NCBI GenBank assembly: GCA_050330975.1
Contig: JBHJHK010000025.1
Span: 1-44,647, forward strand
Direction of reading: 5' to 3'
Source: JBHJHK01 sp050330975
GTDB lineage: Bacteria; Pseudomonadota; Gammaproteobacteria; Competibacterales; Competibacteraceae
DNA: 44,647 bases
Below, piece after piece: positions 17,466 through 24,713 of this stretch; position 1 is the stretch's first letter, and every line of letters starts with the position of its first letter. A model generated the notes under the pieces. The model saw nothing but the letters and a program-made list of their open reading frames with translations. It was not told the origin of the DNA and searched no databases. The translations under genes were made by a program, and so were the position numbers.

Positions 17466-17929
17466 ACCTGGCGGGCTCTCCTAGTTTCGAATTTCCCGTA
17501 AACCCCACGCCTCTATGTCCTCTCAGTTTCGAACATCGAAGGACTTCACAGAAGAGCCGAGAGGACCGTAAGCTCGAAACAGCTTACTCGAGTCAACAAA
17601 GATCAAGGAATTCTCACAGCTCTCTCAATATTCAAGATCCCGCAACGGAAAACTCATCAGAGAAGCAGTCGCTTATACGGGGCGCAATCCCGATTTTGAT
17701 TCATTCGGCCTTAGGGTTATCGATCCCTGGAAGTATCACACGGATCAAACAATAGTCTTTTCTATAGCCAGCCAAGCGTTTGCTGAAGACATTATGCTTT
17801 CAAGTATTGATACTAAAATCGTGGGCGATCACGGATTTTTACTCTTCCGAATCCTCCGTGGAACCTCACGCCGATGGGCCCCTTCGGCGCCCAATCCTCC
17901 ACGGGGCGCAACCAAGCTCAAAGACCAAG
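17466..17929. other. AT-richer segment without a complete gene, possible gene remnant
   Basis: This stretch is visibly less GC-rich than its surroundings. It has no complete gene with a start and ribosome binding site. On the plus strand one frame stays open from the TAA near 17572 through 17929 and beyond, reading roughly as EFSQLSQYSRSRNGKLIREA, then YTGRNPDFDSFGLRVIDPWK, without an early ATG; I do not recognise it. Inverted pieces GTCCTCTC (near 17518) and GAGAGGAC (near 17558) could form a long-loop hairpin. I read it as a remnant of transferred or decayed DNA. Confidence 0.4.
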
Positions 17930-17974
17930 TCACCCCTCTCCCGCGTCGTGGCGGGGGAGAGGGGCCGGGGGTGA
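17930..17974. repeat. Palindromic intergenic repeat (REP-like)
   Basis: CCCCTCTCCC (17933-17942) pairs with GGGAGAGGGG (17955-17964) around a GC-rich loop, with an outer TCACC/GGTGA pair (17930-17934 with 17970-17974). Such CCCTCTCCC..GGGAGAGGG elements are common as dispersed intergenic palindromes in many GC-rich proteobacteria. Only this copy is seen in the window. Confidence 0.65.
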
Positions 17975-17994
17975 GGGCTGCCAGAGACCCCCAG

Positions 17995-18120
17995 CGCCGC
18001 CAGCTCCTCACCGCTACGGCGGCGGCCACGGCGAGTTTGACATCGACCCTCACCTGGCGCCGACTCGGCGCCCAGAGAACCTCAAACGAGCAGGGTCTCA
18101 CCCAAATGGCACCGACCCTG
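17995..18120 (+). pseudogene. Decayed fragment of a second Tat-leader MBL-fold gene
   Basis: The plus-strand reading RRQLLTATAAATASLTSTLT, then WRRLGAQ and later GLTQMAPTLG, aligns with the leader of the intact MBL gene at 16389 (RRQFLTAATAVAAAGLTSTL, WRRADAQQ, DLTQVAG). The DNA is clearly similar too, e.g. TCGACCCTCACCTGGCG is present in both. Similarity stops near 18120, just before the converging glycosyltransferase gene. There is no metal-binding part, so this is the stump of a paralogue or of a duplication. Confidence 0.75.
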
Positions 18121-18139
18121 GGGACTCAAATCCGCGTCC

Positions 18140-18838
18140 TCAGTCGACGGCTTCAAAGCCGTAGTAGCGACGGGCCAACAGCACCGGGTCCACCCCCCGG
18201 CGGTAGGCCCAGCGCAGTCGCCACATGAGAAAGATGGTGGGCCACACCCCGTCGCGCTCCCAGCGCCGGCTGGAAGTGGTAACCCGTTGGGCCAGACACA
18301 CCGGGCGACAGCGCCCCAACAGGGCGTCGCTCAGAGCCAGGTCCTCCATGAGGGGGATGGAGGGATACCCCCCAAGCTCCTGGAAGGTGTGGCGGCGGAC
18401 AAAGATACCCTGGTCACCCGTGGCCACCCCAGTGACCCTGGAGCGCAAGTTCATCATGGTCTCCACCACCCGCAGCATGGGCAAGCTTCCCGACAGCCGG
18501 GCGTCGAATCGACCCCAGTGGCGGCGGGGGTCGGCGAGGGCGGTGAGAATCAAACCATCGGCGTCTTCGGGGGGGAGGGTATCGCCGTGGAGAAACCACA
18601 GGACATCGCCCCGAGCGTCCTCGGCCCCGGCGTTCATCTGCCGGGCCCGCCCCCGGGGGGCGGTGAGGACCACATCGCTCAGGGGCTCAGCCACGGCCAC
18701 CGTGGCGTCGCGGCTACCACCATCCACCACCCGCACCTCGTGGCCCCGGGAACGCAGGGGTTGCAGGCGCGCCAAAGTGGCCCCTAGGTCCGCCGCTTCG
18801 TCGAGGACCGGTACGATAACACTGATGATAGCCTTCAA
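18140..18838 (-). CDS. Family 2 glycosyltransferase, TIGR04283-like (rSAM/selenodomain-associated transferase 2)
   Basis: A 232-residue cytoplasmic GT-A glycosyltransferase. Motifs: ISVIVPVLDEAADL at the N terminus, VRVVDGGSRDAT, APRGRARQMNAGA, WFLHGDTLPP (in place of the usual DxD), and near the end GVATGDQGIFVRR followed by IPLMEDLALSDALL. That set is typical of the TIGR04283 group, often found with a partner transferase (DUF2064) and radical SAM or selenodomain proteins; none of those partners is nearby. The start is TTG 18838, supported by GGAGAGG seven bases upstream; no ATG gives a better fit. It converges on the MBL-leader remnant and stands alone. Sugar donor and acceptor unknown. Confidence 0.87.
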   Translation of the reverse strand: MKAIISVIVPVLDEAADLGATLARLQPLRSRGHEVRVVDGGSRDATVAVAEPLSDVVLTAPRGRARQMNAGAEDARGDVLWFLHGDTLPPEDADGLILTALADPRRHWGRFDARLSGSLPMLRVVETMMNLRSRVTGVATGDQGIFVRRHTFQELGGYPSIPLMEDLALSDALLGRCRPVCLAQRVTTSSRRWERDGVWPTIFLMWRLRWAYRRGVDPVLLARRYYGFEAVD

Positions 18839-18928
18839 CTCAAAACCTCTCCCAACTCAACCCCCCCCAACGCCATCAACCCCCTAGTGGCCATTGAAAA
18901 ACTGCGGTATTATGCCACGTCCTGACCG

Positions 18929-19004
18929 GGGGCTGTAGCTCAGTTGGGAGAGCGCGACAATCGCACTGTCGAGGTCAGGGGTTCGATTCCCCTCAGCTCC
19001 ACCA
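18929..19004 (+). tRNA. tRNA-Ala (anticodon CGC)
   Basis: A complete 76-nt cloverleaf with encoded CCA. The acceptor GGGGCTG pairs with CAGCTCC (one G-U), the D arm is GCTC..GAGC, the anticodon stem CGACA/TGTCG encloses loop ATCGCAC (anticodon CGC, reading GCG), and the T arm is AGGGG TTCGATT CCCCT. A TATTAT box about 15 bp upstream may be its -10 element. The discriminator and acceptor fit alanine. Confidence 0.95.
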
Positions 19005-19186
19005 CCCCTTAGCTTTCTGCCAAGCCTTGCAGTCCCCCGATGGGCGAGGTTCATTATTGTAGAGGCGCCTGGCCCGTTTGCCATCGATTGCTCCGTACAA
19101 GGCCGGTGTTGGGTCTATGATTGACGGGATAGTGCAGCGCGAGGAGCGGCCCCTCGGTCTAGGTCCGCCGTCTCCTCGGCCTCTGG

Positions 19187-19294
19187 GTGGGAAGTCAATG
19201 GCAATCAATAATACCCAAACCCCTGCCAGCTAGCCTTTGGCTGCTGCTCACGGGCATCGGCACCTGGGTAGCCATGGGGCGCAAGCGGGAGTGA
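19187..19294 (+). pseudogene. Orphan C-terminal sorting tail resembling a VPLPA/PEP-CTERM signal
   Basis: A short plus-strand frame, too short for routine gene calling, ends in IIPKPLPASLWLLL, then TGIGTWVAMGRKRE and a stop. The order Pro-Leu-Pro-Ala, a tryptophan-leucine hydrophobic helix with small residues, then a basic RKR end is that of VPLPA/PEP-CTERM sorting signals, which exosortase-type proteases recognise on exported proteins. A stop codon lies at 19160-19162 in this frame and no secreted domain precedes it, so this appears to be the surviving 3' end of a lost gene. GTG 19187 is only the first possible start. A hairpin plus T-run follows, as expected for a real gene end. No exosortase is in the window. 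Confidence 0.5.
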
Positions 19295-19317
19295 TCCCGC
19301 GCCACGGCCGGTTTTTT
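19285..19317 (+). terminator. Hairpin and T-run after the sorting-tail remnant
   Basis: GCGGGA (19285-19290) pairs with TCCCGC (19295-19300) across a GTGA loop that includes the stop codon of the sorting-tail frame. A second GC-rich stretch leads into six T residues before 19317. Orientation fits plus-strand transcription, not the converging rlmJ gene. Confidence 0.4.
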
Positions 19318-19334
19318 CCCCTGCCAGGAGGCGA

Positions 19335-20153
19335 TCAACCTCGACCGAGCAAAGGCCAGAGCTGATCCTTTAAGGCCGCCATCTCCTCGGGCACTGTGTA
19401 GGGCGGGTTTACTACGGCCATGCCCGAGCCCAGTAGACCCCGCCCATCTGCCCCAACCGTTGCCCCGTGCCACTCGTCGATCAACACCTCCCCCGGGCAC
19501 TCGCCAAGGTACCGTTTGAGTCTCTCGTGGCCCTTGGCGGCCAACAGGGGATACCACAGGAGATAGATACCCGTGGGCCATTTCTTCACGGCTTTGACAA
19601 GCTCCCGGGGAACGGTCTCGTAGTCGGTTTTGAGCTCGTAGCTGGGGTCCAGCAACAACCCCCCCCGGCGCTCCCGGGGGGGCAGGGTGGCGGGCCAGGC
19701 CTTGGCCATGTCGACTTGTTGTACCTTTGCCAAAGGATAGGATTCGAGGCTGGCTTTGAGTTGCCGCACTTCTCCGGGGTGGAGTTCACAACAGAGCAAG
19801 CGGTCGGTAGGACGCAATACTTTGGCGGCCAGCAACGCCGAACCGGGGTAGTAGCGCAACATCGAGTCCGCCCCGGGATTGCAAGAGGCGATGAGTTGCC
19901 AATAAAGCCGCCAAAGGGGATGGGAGAGCTGGCTGGCGTTTGGCTCCAGGGCCAAGATCCCACCCTCGGCCTCGGCGGTTTTTCGGGCCTCGAGGCCCTG
20001 TAGGTCGTACAGCCCCCCACCGCCGTGGCCATCCAGCCAAAACAGCGGTTTGTCCTTGCGGGTCAGGTAACTGAGGGTCGCCACCAACCACAGGTGCTTG
20101 TGGAGATCGGCAAAGCCCCCGGCGTGGTAGCGGTGTTGATAGCTCAAGCTCAC
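19335..20153 (-). CDS. rlmJ: 23S rRNA (adenine(2030)-N6)-methyltransferase RlmJ
   Basis: A 272-residue SAM-dependent methyltransferase that modifies A2030 of 23S rRNA. It opens with SLSYQHRYHAGGFADLHKH, the diagnostic RlmJ start, followed by FWLDGHGGGGLYDL, YPGSALLAA, LLCCELHPGE and LLLDPSYELK (the N6-adenine methyltransferase D-P-x-Y motif), then YLLWYPLL and NPPYTVPEEM near the end. The frame is open to an ATG at 20207 inside gtrA, but the family begins at the SYQHRYHAG segment, so I chose GTG 20153, 10 nt after the gtrA stop; no strong ribosome binding site supports either. Probably translated with gtrA. Confidence 0.93.
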   Translation of the reverse strand: MSLSYQHRYHAGGFADLHKHLWLVATLSYLTRKDKPLFWLDGHGGGGLYDLQGLEARKTAEAEGGILALEPNASQLSHPLWRLYWQLIASCNPGADSMLRYYPGSALLAAKVLRPTDRLLCCELHPGEVRQLKASLESYPLAKVQQVDMAKAWPATLPPRERRGGLLLDPSYELKTDYETVPRELVKAVKKWPTGIYLLWYPLLAAKGHERLKRYLGECPGEVLIDEWHGATVGADGRGLLGSGMAVVNPPYTVPEEMAALKDQLWPLLGRG

Positions 20154-20163
20154 GGCTAGTTTG

Positions 20164-20646
20164 TCATCGAAGATCCGTTTGGGAATAGCCCTTGGTGGCA
20201 GTACCATAGACGTAATACTTCTTCAGCAGAAAATTGACCACAAACGCCAGGCCCGAGGCAATGATTTTGGCCACCAATAGCTGGTCGAAATAAAACCATT
20301 CCACCAATACCACCAACACCAACCCGTTAACAGCCAAGCCCAAAAGCCCAGAGACAAAATGCTTTACATAGGCCAAGAGCAGTGGGATGTGCTTAGCATC
20401 AAATACCCAAAGGTTACACAGGGAGAAATTGACCAGCGTTCCCACGGTGTAGCTACCCACCACGGCCAGACGATAGTCCACCTGGCCTAGGTAGACTAAA
20501 AGGCCGAAGACGGCGACGTCGGCGACGGTCGCCACCCCCCCGACCACGGCGTAGCGAGCGGCCTGGATCCAAGAATTGGCAGTCCGCTGCTGTAGCAGCT
20601 TCCGGGAGAGAGGCCCCTGTTTTTTTTCTTTGACAAAGGACGCCAT
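20164..20646 (-). CDS. GtrA-family four-helix membrane protein
   Basis: A 160-residue inner-membrane protein with four hydrophobic helices: RYAVVGGVATVADVAVFGLL, YRLAVVGSYTVGTLVNFSLC, FVSGLLGLAVNGLVLVVLVE and a last one around AKIIASGLAFVVNFLLKKYY. The spacing and the FLLKKYYVY ending match the GtrA/DPMS2 family, thought to help move undecaprenyl-phosphate-linked sugars across the membrane or to anchor glycosyltransferases. No cognate GtrB transferase is adjacent; the truncated glycosyltransferase at 125 is too far to pair by position. ATG 20646 starts a basic cytoplasmic N terminus. Likely shares a transcript with rlmJ. Confidence 0.88.
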   Translation of the reverse strand: MASFVKEKKQGPLSRKLLQQRTANSWIQAARYAVVGGVATVADVAVFGLLVYLGQVDYRLAVVGSYTVGTLVNFSLCNLWVFDAKHIPLLLAYVKHFVSGLLGLAVNGLVLVVLVEWFYFDQLLVAKIIASGLAFVVNFLLKKYYVYGTATKGYSQTDLR

Positions 20647-20730
20647 CGTGTTCCTCGGGCGTTGGTATCGTGGGCGGCGAACCCCCGCAGCTAGGGGGCG
20701 GCCGCGTGAGACTGGGCTTCATCTAACCAC

Positions 20731-20758
20731 AAAAACGGCGCCCTCGGGCGCCGTTTTG
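20731..20758 (-). terminator. Rho-independent terminator of the ABC/GldG operon
   Basis: AAAACGGCGCCC (20732-20743) pairs perfectly with GGGCGCCGTTTT (20746-20757), giving an 11-12 bp GC-rich stem with a tiny loop. On the minus strand the U-tract TTTTTG follows. It lies 28-54 bp after the stop of the DUF4340 gene. By symmetry it could also stop plus-strand transcripts. Confidence 0.88.
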
Positions 20759-20785
20759 CATTTATCCCAAAACTGCCCTCGACCC

Positions 20786-21946
20786 TCAAGAGGCGTCGTC
20801 CTCCTGGCTTTCGTCGGCCAACGGGGCGAGGAGCTCGTCCAGGGTCTTCACCAGGTTGTCGTACTTGAAGCGGGGGATGGTGTAGACCCAGTCCCCGAGG
20901 CGGGCCTGGAGTTCCTCGGCCTCCTGCTGCCCCCGGGCCAATGCCTCGGCGAGGTCACCGCGATCACCGGCAGAGACCGCGTCTTCCTCCCCTTCCCCCT
21001 CAGCCACCTCGGCGGCCGGGGCAAAGCGCCGGGCTTGGGCCTCGTCAAAGGCCACGGTGAACCGCACCCGACCCGGCACCTGGTCGGCAGACTCCTCGCC
21101 CTCGGCCATCCCTTCCGCCGCCGCCACGGTGACCACCAAACCATCGAAGGTGCGGAACTCCGCCTCCACCACCTCCTCGGGCCAGGTCACCTCCGCCGCC
21201 GGGGCGACGTCCTCCAGCTGGAGGGCCGCCAGGGCACGACCCATGGGATTGGCCACCGTGGCCGAGCGCAACTCCCGCTCCGGCGGCAGGTCGAGGACGA
21301 TAAAATCCCCCTGGTCGCGCTCGGTCTTTTCGACGGTCAACACACCGCCGTCGGGGTGGCGAATGGCGACCCGCTGAACCCGATCATCGGCGAGATCGAC
21401 CACCTGGCGATCCAACCACTGGCTGGCCTGGTCGGGGACGTTAAAGCGCTGGTCCGACAACCAACTCTGGGCCTGGTCGACCAGGCGGACGTAGTTGCCC
21501 CCCGCGGCACGGCCCCCATTGCCAATGATCACCCCCAAGGGCTCTTCCCCCAACCCCTGGAGCTCCACCAGCACACCACTGGCGTCGGCTTCATCCACAG
21601 CCTCGACCCCCAACACCCCGTAGTTTTCCACCTTGCGAGTCTTGGCCTCGATGAGCTTGGCCTGGGACAGGGTCAACAGGGTCTCCCGTACCCGGGCCAT
21701 ATTGGCGGGGTAGCCGCCTTTGTTGCTCACCACCCAAGTGTCATCGCCCCGCTCCAGGGTGGCCACGGCCTCGCCGCCAGCGGCTATGACCGTCAAGCCC
21801 GTCACGGCGTTGACATCGTCGGCCAAGGCGGGTACCAAGGGCTCGGGCTCCCCGGCGGGCACTACGCTGGTGGAGGGTTGATCTTGCAAATAGACCACCG
21901 CCCCCAGGGCTAGGACGGCCACTACCACGAGAATGCCCAGTTTCAT
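20786..21946 (-). CDS. DUF4340 domain protein, membrane-anchored
   Basis: A 386-residue protein with one N-terminal membrane anchor (LGILVVVAVLALGAVVYLQ) and a large periplasmic part of beta-rich repeats: DTWVVSNKGGYPANMARVRE, LLTLSQAKLIEAKTRK and similar segments typical of DUF4340. The C-terminal third is rich in Glu/Ala and contains an acidic stretch (EVAEGEGEEDAVSAG). Function unknown; the family is nearly always encoded next to GldG-type proteins and ABC-2 exporters, as here. Its ATG overlaps the preceding stop by 4 bp, so translation is coupled. Last gene of the cassette, followed by a strong terminator. Confidence 0.87.
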   Translation of the reverse strand: MKLGILVVVAVLALGAVVYLQDQPSTSVVPAGEPEPLVPALADDVNAVTGLTVIAAGGEAVATLERGDDTWVVSNKGGYPANMARVRETLLTLSQAKLIEAKTRKVENYGVLGVEAVDEADASGVLVELQGLGEEPLGVIIGNGGRAAGGNYVRLVDQAQSWLSDQRFNVPDQASQWLDRQVVDLADDRVQRVAIRHPDGGVLTVEKTERDQGDFIVLDLPPERELRSATVANPMGRALAALQLEDVAPAAEVTWPEEVVEAEFRTFDGLVVTVAAAEGMAEGEESADQVPGRVRFTVAFDEAQARRFAPAAEVAEGEGEEDAVSAGDRGDLAEALARGQQEAEELQARLGDWVYTIPRFKYDNLVKTLDELLAPLADESQEDDAS

Positions 21947-23868
21947 TGCTGACCTCCCGCCCGACGCTTGTTGCGCACCGCCACGGCCCCCAGGGCAAAG
22001 ACGGACAACAACAAAGGCACCAGGCCGATGTTAATGGCCTTTAGGGTGGTTCCCAAACGATCGATATCTTGATCCAACTCCCGGCGCACCTGGCGCAGTT
22101 CCCGGCGAATGCGCAACTTTTGGTCCTGGAAGCGATCGAGCTCCGCCTGCTGCTCGGCGCTCAAGATCAACGAGCTTTGGTCGCTGCGGCTGCGTTGGAG
22201 TTCGGCGAGGTTGCGCTCGGTCTCGTTGAGCTCGGCCTGGAGCTCTTGCTCCTTGGCCAACAGGCGGGCGCCGGCCTCCCGGGCCAAGGCCTCCACAGTG
22301 GTGAAGGGCCGCGCCGACACCGCTTGGCCGCGAATGCCGATGAGGTCGCCGTTGCCGGTGAGGTTGTCCAGGGCGTTGACCACAAAGTCGCCGTTGTTGG
22401 CCAAGGGGGTGGCAATTTGCTGGCCGAAGAAGTTTTGCACTTGTACCCACAGCCGGTCGGTCAATAGATCGGCGTCGGCCACCACCACCACGTTGATGGG
22501 CTGTTGGGATTCGGCCAGGTGGGCGGCCTCGGTCTCGGTGGCGTCTTCGGCGGTGGTCTCGGCGGCATTGTCTCCCTCGGTCTCCCCGGCCGTGGGGGGA
22601 CCGTCGGGAAAGGCACTGGGGACGCTACCGCCGATCCGCACCGCCAGGTTGTAGGTCTCCCCCGTGGGGCGGAAATCCCGCACCAATTGGGCGGGGTCGG
22701 CCAAGAACCGCACCCGCTGGGCCTCGATGGGGGCGGCGGCGCGACTGGTAGTGAGGAGGGGCTCCACCTGGGTGTTGGCGTCGTCGAGGACGGCGATATG
22801 CCCCGGGAACGCCAGGTTGAGGCTGCTGAGCTCGCCGGTCACCACATCGGTGGCGGCCAGCTGCTCGCGCCCCAACCCCAAGATGGCCAGGTGCTGCACC
22901 GGCGCGGCCCCGGGGCGGGTGCCGACGCTCAACGCCAGGCGGCGATCCCCCATGACCTGAGTGGTGTCCAGCTGGACCCCCCAGTTCTCCAGCAACTCGG
23001 GGACGTTGGAGGCGCGCTCGGCGAACATGGCCGAGGGATCCCGGGGGTTGGCCGGCTGCTCCGCCTCGGCGTGGGGGTCGACAAATAACAGCGCTTTGCC
23101 ACCCCTGAGGACAAACTGGTCGATGGCGTAGACCGCCCCCGGGGGCAGCGCCTTGGGGTGAACCACCATGAGGACGTCGACATCGGCGTCGACGGCGCTG
23201 AGGGTTTCAGGGGCCAAGGTCCGCACCTCAAACTGCTGCTGGAGCTGGCGGTAGACTACCCAGGGCTGTTGGGGCTGGCCCAAGGCGGGGTTGAAGCCCC
23301 CGGCCATGGGCAGGGTGGTGATCAGCCCCACCACCGGCTGCTTGGGGTTGGCCAGGGTGTGAACCAGTTTGCTGACGTCGTACTCCAAGAACGCCTCTTT
23401 GTCCGGCTGGAAAAAAGGGATGGCCTCCACCCCATCTAGGGCGTTGGTCCCCGCCAGACCGAAATACAAGCTCTGGCCGTTGCCCACCGGCACCCCCTGG
23501 AGGCCCAGCTGGGTGGCGCGGTCCTCGGCCTCGGAGAAGGGCTCGGGGTCCACCACCTGGAGGCGGATATTGCCCCCCGCCGCCTGGGCGTATTCCTCCA
23601 GGAGTTCCCGGACCCGGCTGGCGTAGACCCGCAGCCCCGGCACCGCCTGGGAGGCCTCCTCGGAAAAATAGAAATACAGGTTGATGGGCTCGTCGATGGC
23701 GGCGACGATATTGCGGGTCCCGGCGGAAAGGGTGTAGAGGCGATCCTCGGTGAGATCCAGCCGCAACCCCTTGAGCAATCCGTTGGACAACGCCACCAGG
23801 GCGACAAATAACACCGCCAGGGCGACCAGAGAAGTCACCGTAGCGCCCAACCGCTTCAATCGATTCAC
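21943..23868 (-). CDS. GldG-like ABC-system auxiliary protein (DUF7088/ABC_transp_aux)
   Basis: A 641-residue protein with an N-terminal membrane helix (SLVALAVLFVALVALSNGLL), a big periplasmic domain and a C-terminal membrane helix (GLVPLLLSVFALGAVAVRNK). LDLTEDRLYTLSAGTRNIVA and EPINLYFYFSEEA are the hallmark start of GldG-type proteins; DVDVLMVVHPKALPPGAVYAI and LRGGKALLFVDPHAE follow. Just before the second helix there is a coiled coil of LQAELNETERNLAELQ type. GTG 23868 is chosen because GGGAGG lies about 9 nt upstream and it follows the permease stop by 14 bp. In Bacteroidetes gliding, GldG works with GldA/GldF; in proteobacteria its role is undefined. Confidence 0.87.
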   Translation of the reverse strand: MNRLKRLGATVTSLVALAVLFVALVALSNGLLKGLRLDLTEDRLYTLSAGTRNIVAAIDEPINLYFYFSEEASQAVPGLRVYASRVRELLEEYAQAAGGNIRLQVVDPEPFSEAEDRATQLGLQGVPVGNGQSLYFGLAGTNALDGVEAIPFFQPDKEAFLEYDVSKLVHTLANPKQPVVGLITTLPMAGGFNPALGQPQQPWVVYRQLQQQFEVRTLAPETLSAVDADVDVLMVVHPKALPPGAVYAIDQFVLRGGKALLFVDPHAEAEQPANPRDPSAMFAERASNVPELLENWGVQLDTTQVMGDRRLALSVGTRPGAAPVQHLAILGLGREQLAATDVVTGELSSLNLAFPGHIAVLDDANTQVEPLLTTSRAAAPIEAQRVRFLADPAQLVRDFRPTGETYNLAVRIGGSVPSAFPDGPPTAGETEGDNAAETTAEDATETEAAHLAESQQPINVVVVADADLLTDRLWVQVQNFFGQQIATPLANNGDFVVNALDNLTGNGDLIGIRGQAVSARPFTTVEALAREAGARLLAKEQELQAELNETERNLAELQRSRSDQSSLILSAEQQAELDRFQDQKLRIRRELRQVRRELDQDIDRLGTTLKAINIGLVPLLLSVFALGAVAVRNKRRAGGQQ

Positions 23869-23882
23869 AAGCCTAACCTCCC

Positions 23883-24713
23883 TCAGTCGGCCTTTTTGGC
23901 GTCGAGGACGATGGCATTGGCCGCCAGCCAAAAGCCGATGACCAAGGCGAAGAACAGCAGATCCCGCAGGTCGATGACCCCGCGGCTCAGGTTGTTAAAG
24001 TGGGTGAGGAAGCTCAATGAGGCCACGGCATCGACCATCCCCTGGGGGGCCCAGCCGCTGAACAGGTCCAACACCAGGGGAAAACCGCTGAGCAAAAAGG
24101 CAAAGCACACCACCACGGTGAGGATAAAGGCGATCACCTGGCTGCGGCTGGTCGCCGACAAACAAGCGCCGATGGCCAAAAAGCCCCCGGCCATGAGCAG
24201 ACTCCCCAGGTAGCCACAGAGGATCACCCCGTTGTCGGGGTCCCCCAAGTAGTTGACGGTGATCCACATGGGGAAGGTGAGCACTAGGGCAAAGGCGATA
24301 AAGCTCCAGGCGGCGAAGAATTTCCCCAACACCGCTTGGGTCATGGTGATGGGCAAGGTGAGGAGGAGCTCGATGCTGCCGCTCTTGCGCTCCTCGGCCC
24401 ACAGCCGCATGGACACCGCTGGCACCAAAAACAGATACAGCCAGGGGTGGAAAGTGAAAAACGGCTGCAGATCCGCCTGACCCCGCTCGTAGAAATTGCC
24501 CAAGTAGAAGGTCAAGGCCCCGGAGAGGACCAGAAAGATCACGATAAACACATAGGCCACGGGGGTGGCGAAGTAGCCGGCCAACTCCCGGCGAAACACC
24601 GCTACCGCGGGGTTAGTGGCCGGGGAAGCCTTGGCCTTGACCTCGGCCTGGGGCTGGGCGCTGGCGGTGGTTTTGACAGCGCTCTCAGGGGTGGTTTCGG
24701 CGGCGGCGCTCAT
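23883..24713 (-). CDS. ABC-2 type permease, GldF-like
   Basis: A 276-residue inner-membrane permease with six hydrophobic segments. After a ~50-residue Ala/Thr/Lys-rich cytoplasmic tail come AVFRRELAGYFATPVAYVFI, the FYERGQADLQPFFTFHPW periplasmic loop, and LFLVPAVSMRLWAEERKSGS, the amphipathic coupling segment characteristic of GldF/ABC-2 permeases, then ELLLTLPITMTQAVLGKFFA. The ATG at 24713 overlaps the ATPase stop by 4 bp; a longer upstream frame overlaps the ATPase gene out of frame. Forms a half-transporter pair with the ATPase gene. Cargo unknown. Confidence 0.9.
   Translation of the reverse strand: MSAAAETTPESAVKTTASAQPQAEVKAKASPATNPAVAVFRRELAGYFATPVAYVFIVIFLVLSGALTFYLGNFYERGQADLQPFFTFHPWLYLFLVPAVSMRLWAEERKSGSIELLLTLPITMTQAVLGKFFAAWSFIAFALVLTFPMWITVNYLGDPDNGVILCGYLGSLLMAGGFLAIGACLSATSRSQVIAFILTVVVCFAFLLSGFPLVLDLFSGWAPQGMVDAVASLSFLTHFNNLSRGVIDLRDLLFFALVIGFWLAANAIVLDAKKAD

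Noticed and set aside
18884..19084. Minus-strand 66-codon frame across tRNA-Ala (contains EGNRTPDL)
   Set aside because: This is the well-known false protein produced by translating tRNA genes on the opposite strand.
20576..21913. 445-codon plus-strand frame opposite the DUF4340 gene
   Set aside because: Composition is Gly/His/Gln-rich shadow coding, while the minus strand gives a full DUF4340 protein with coupled start and terminator.
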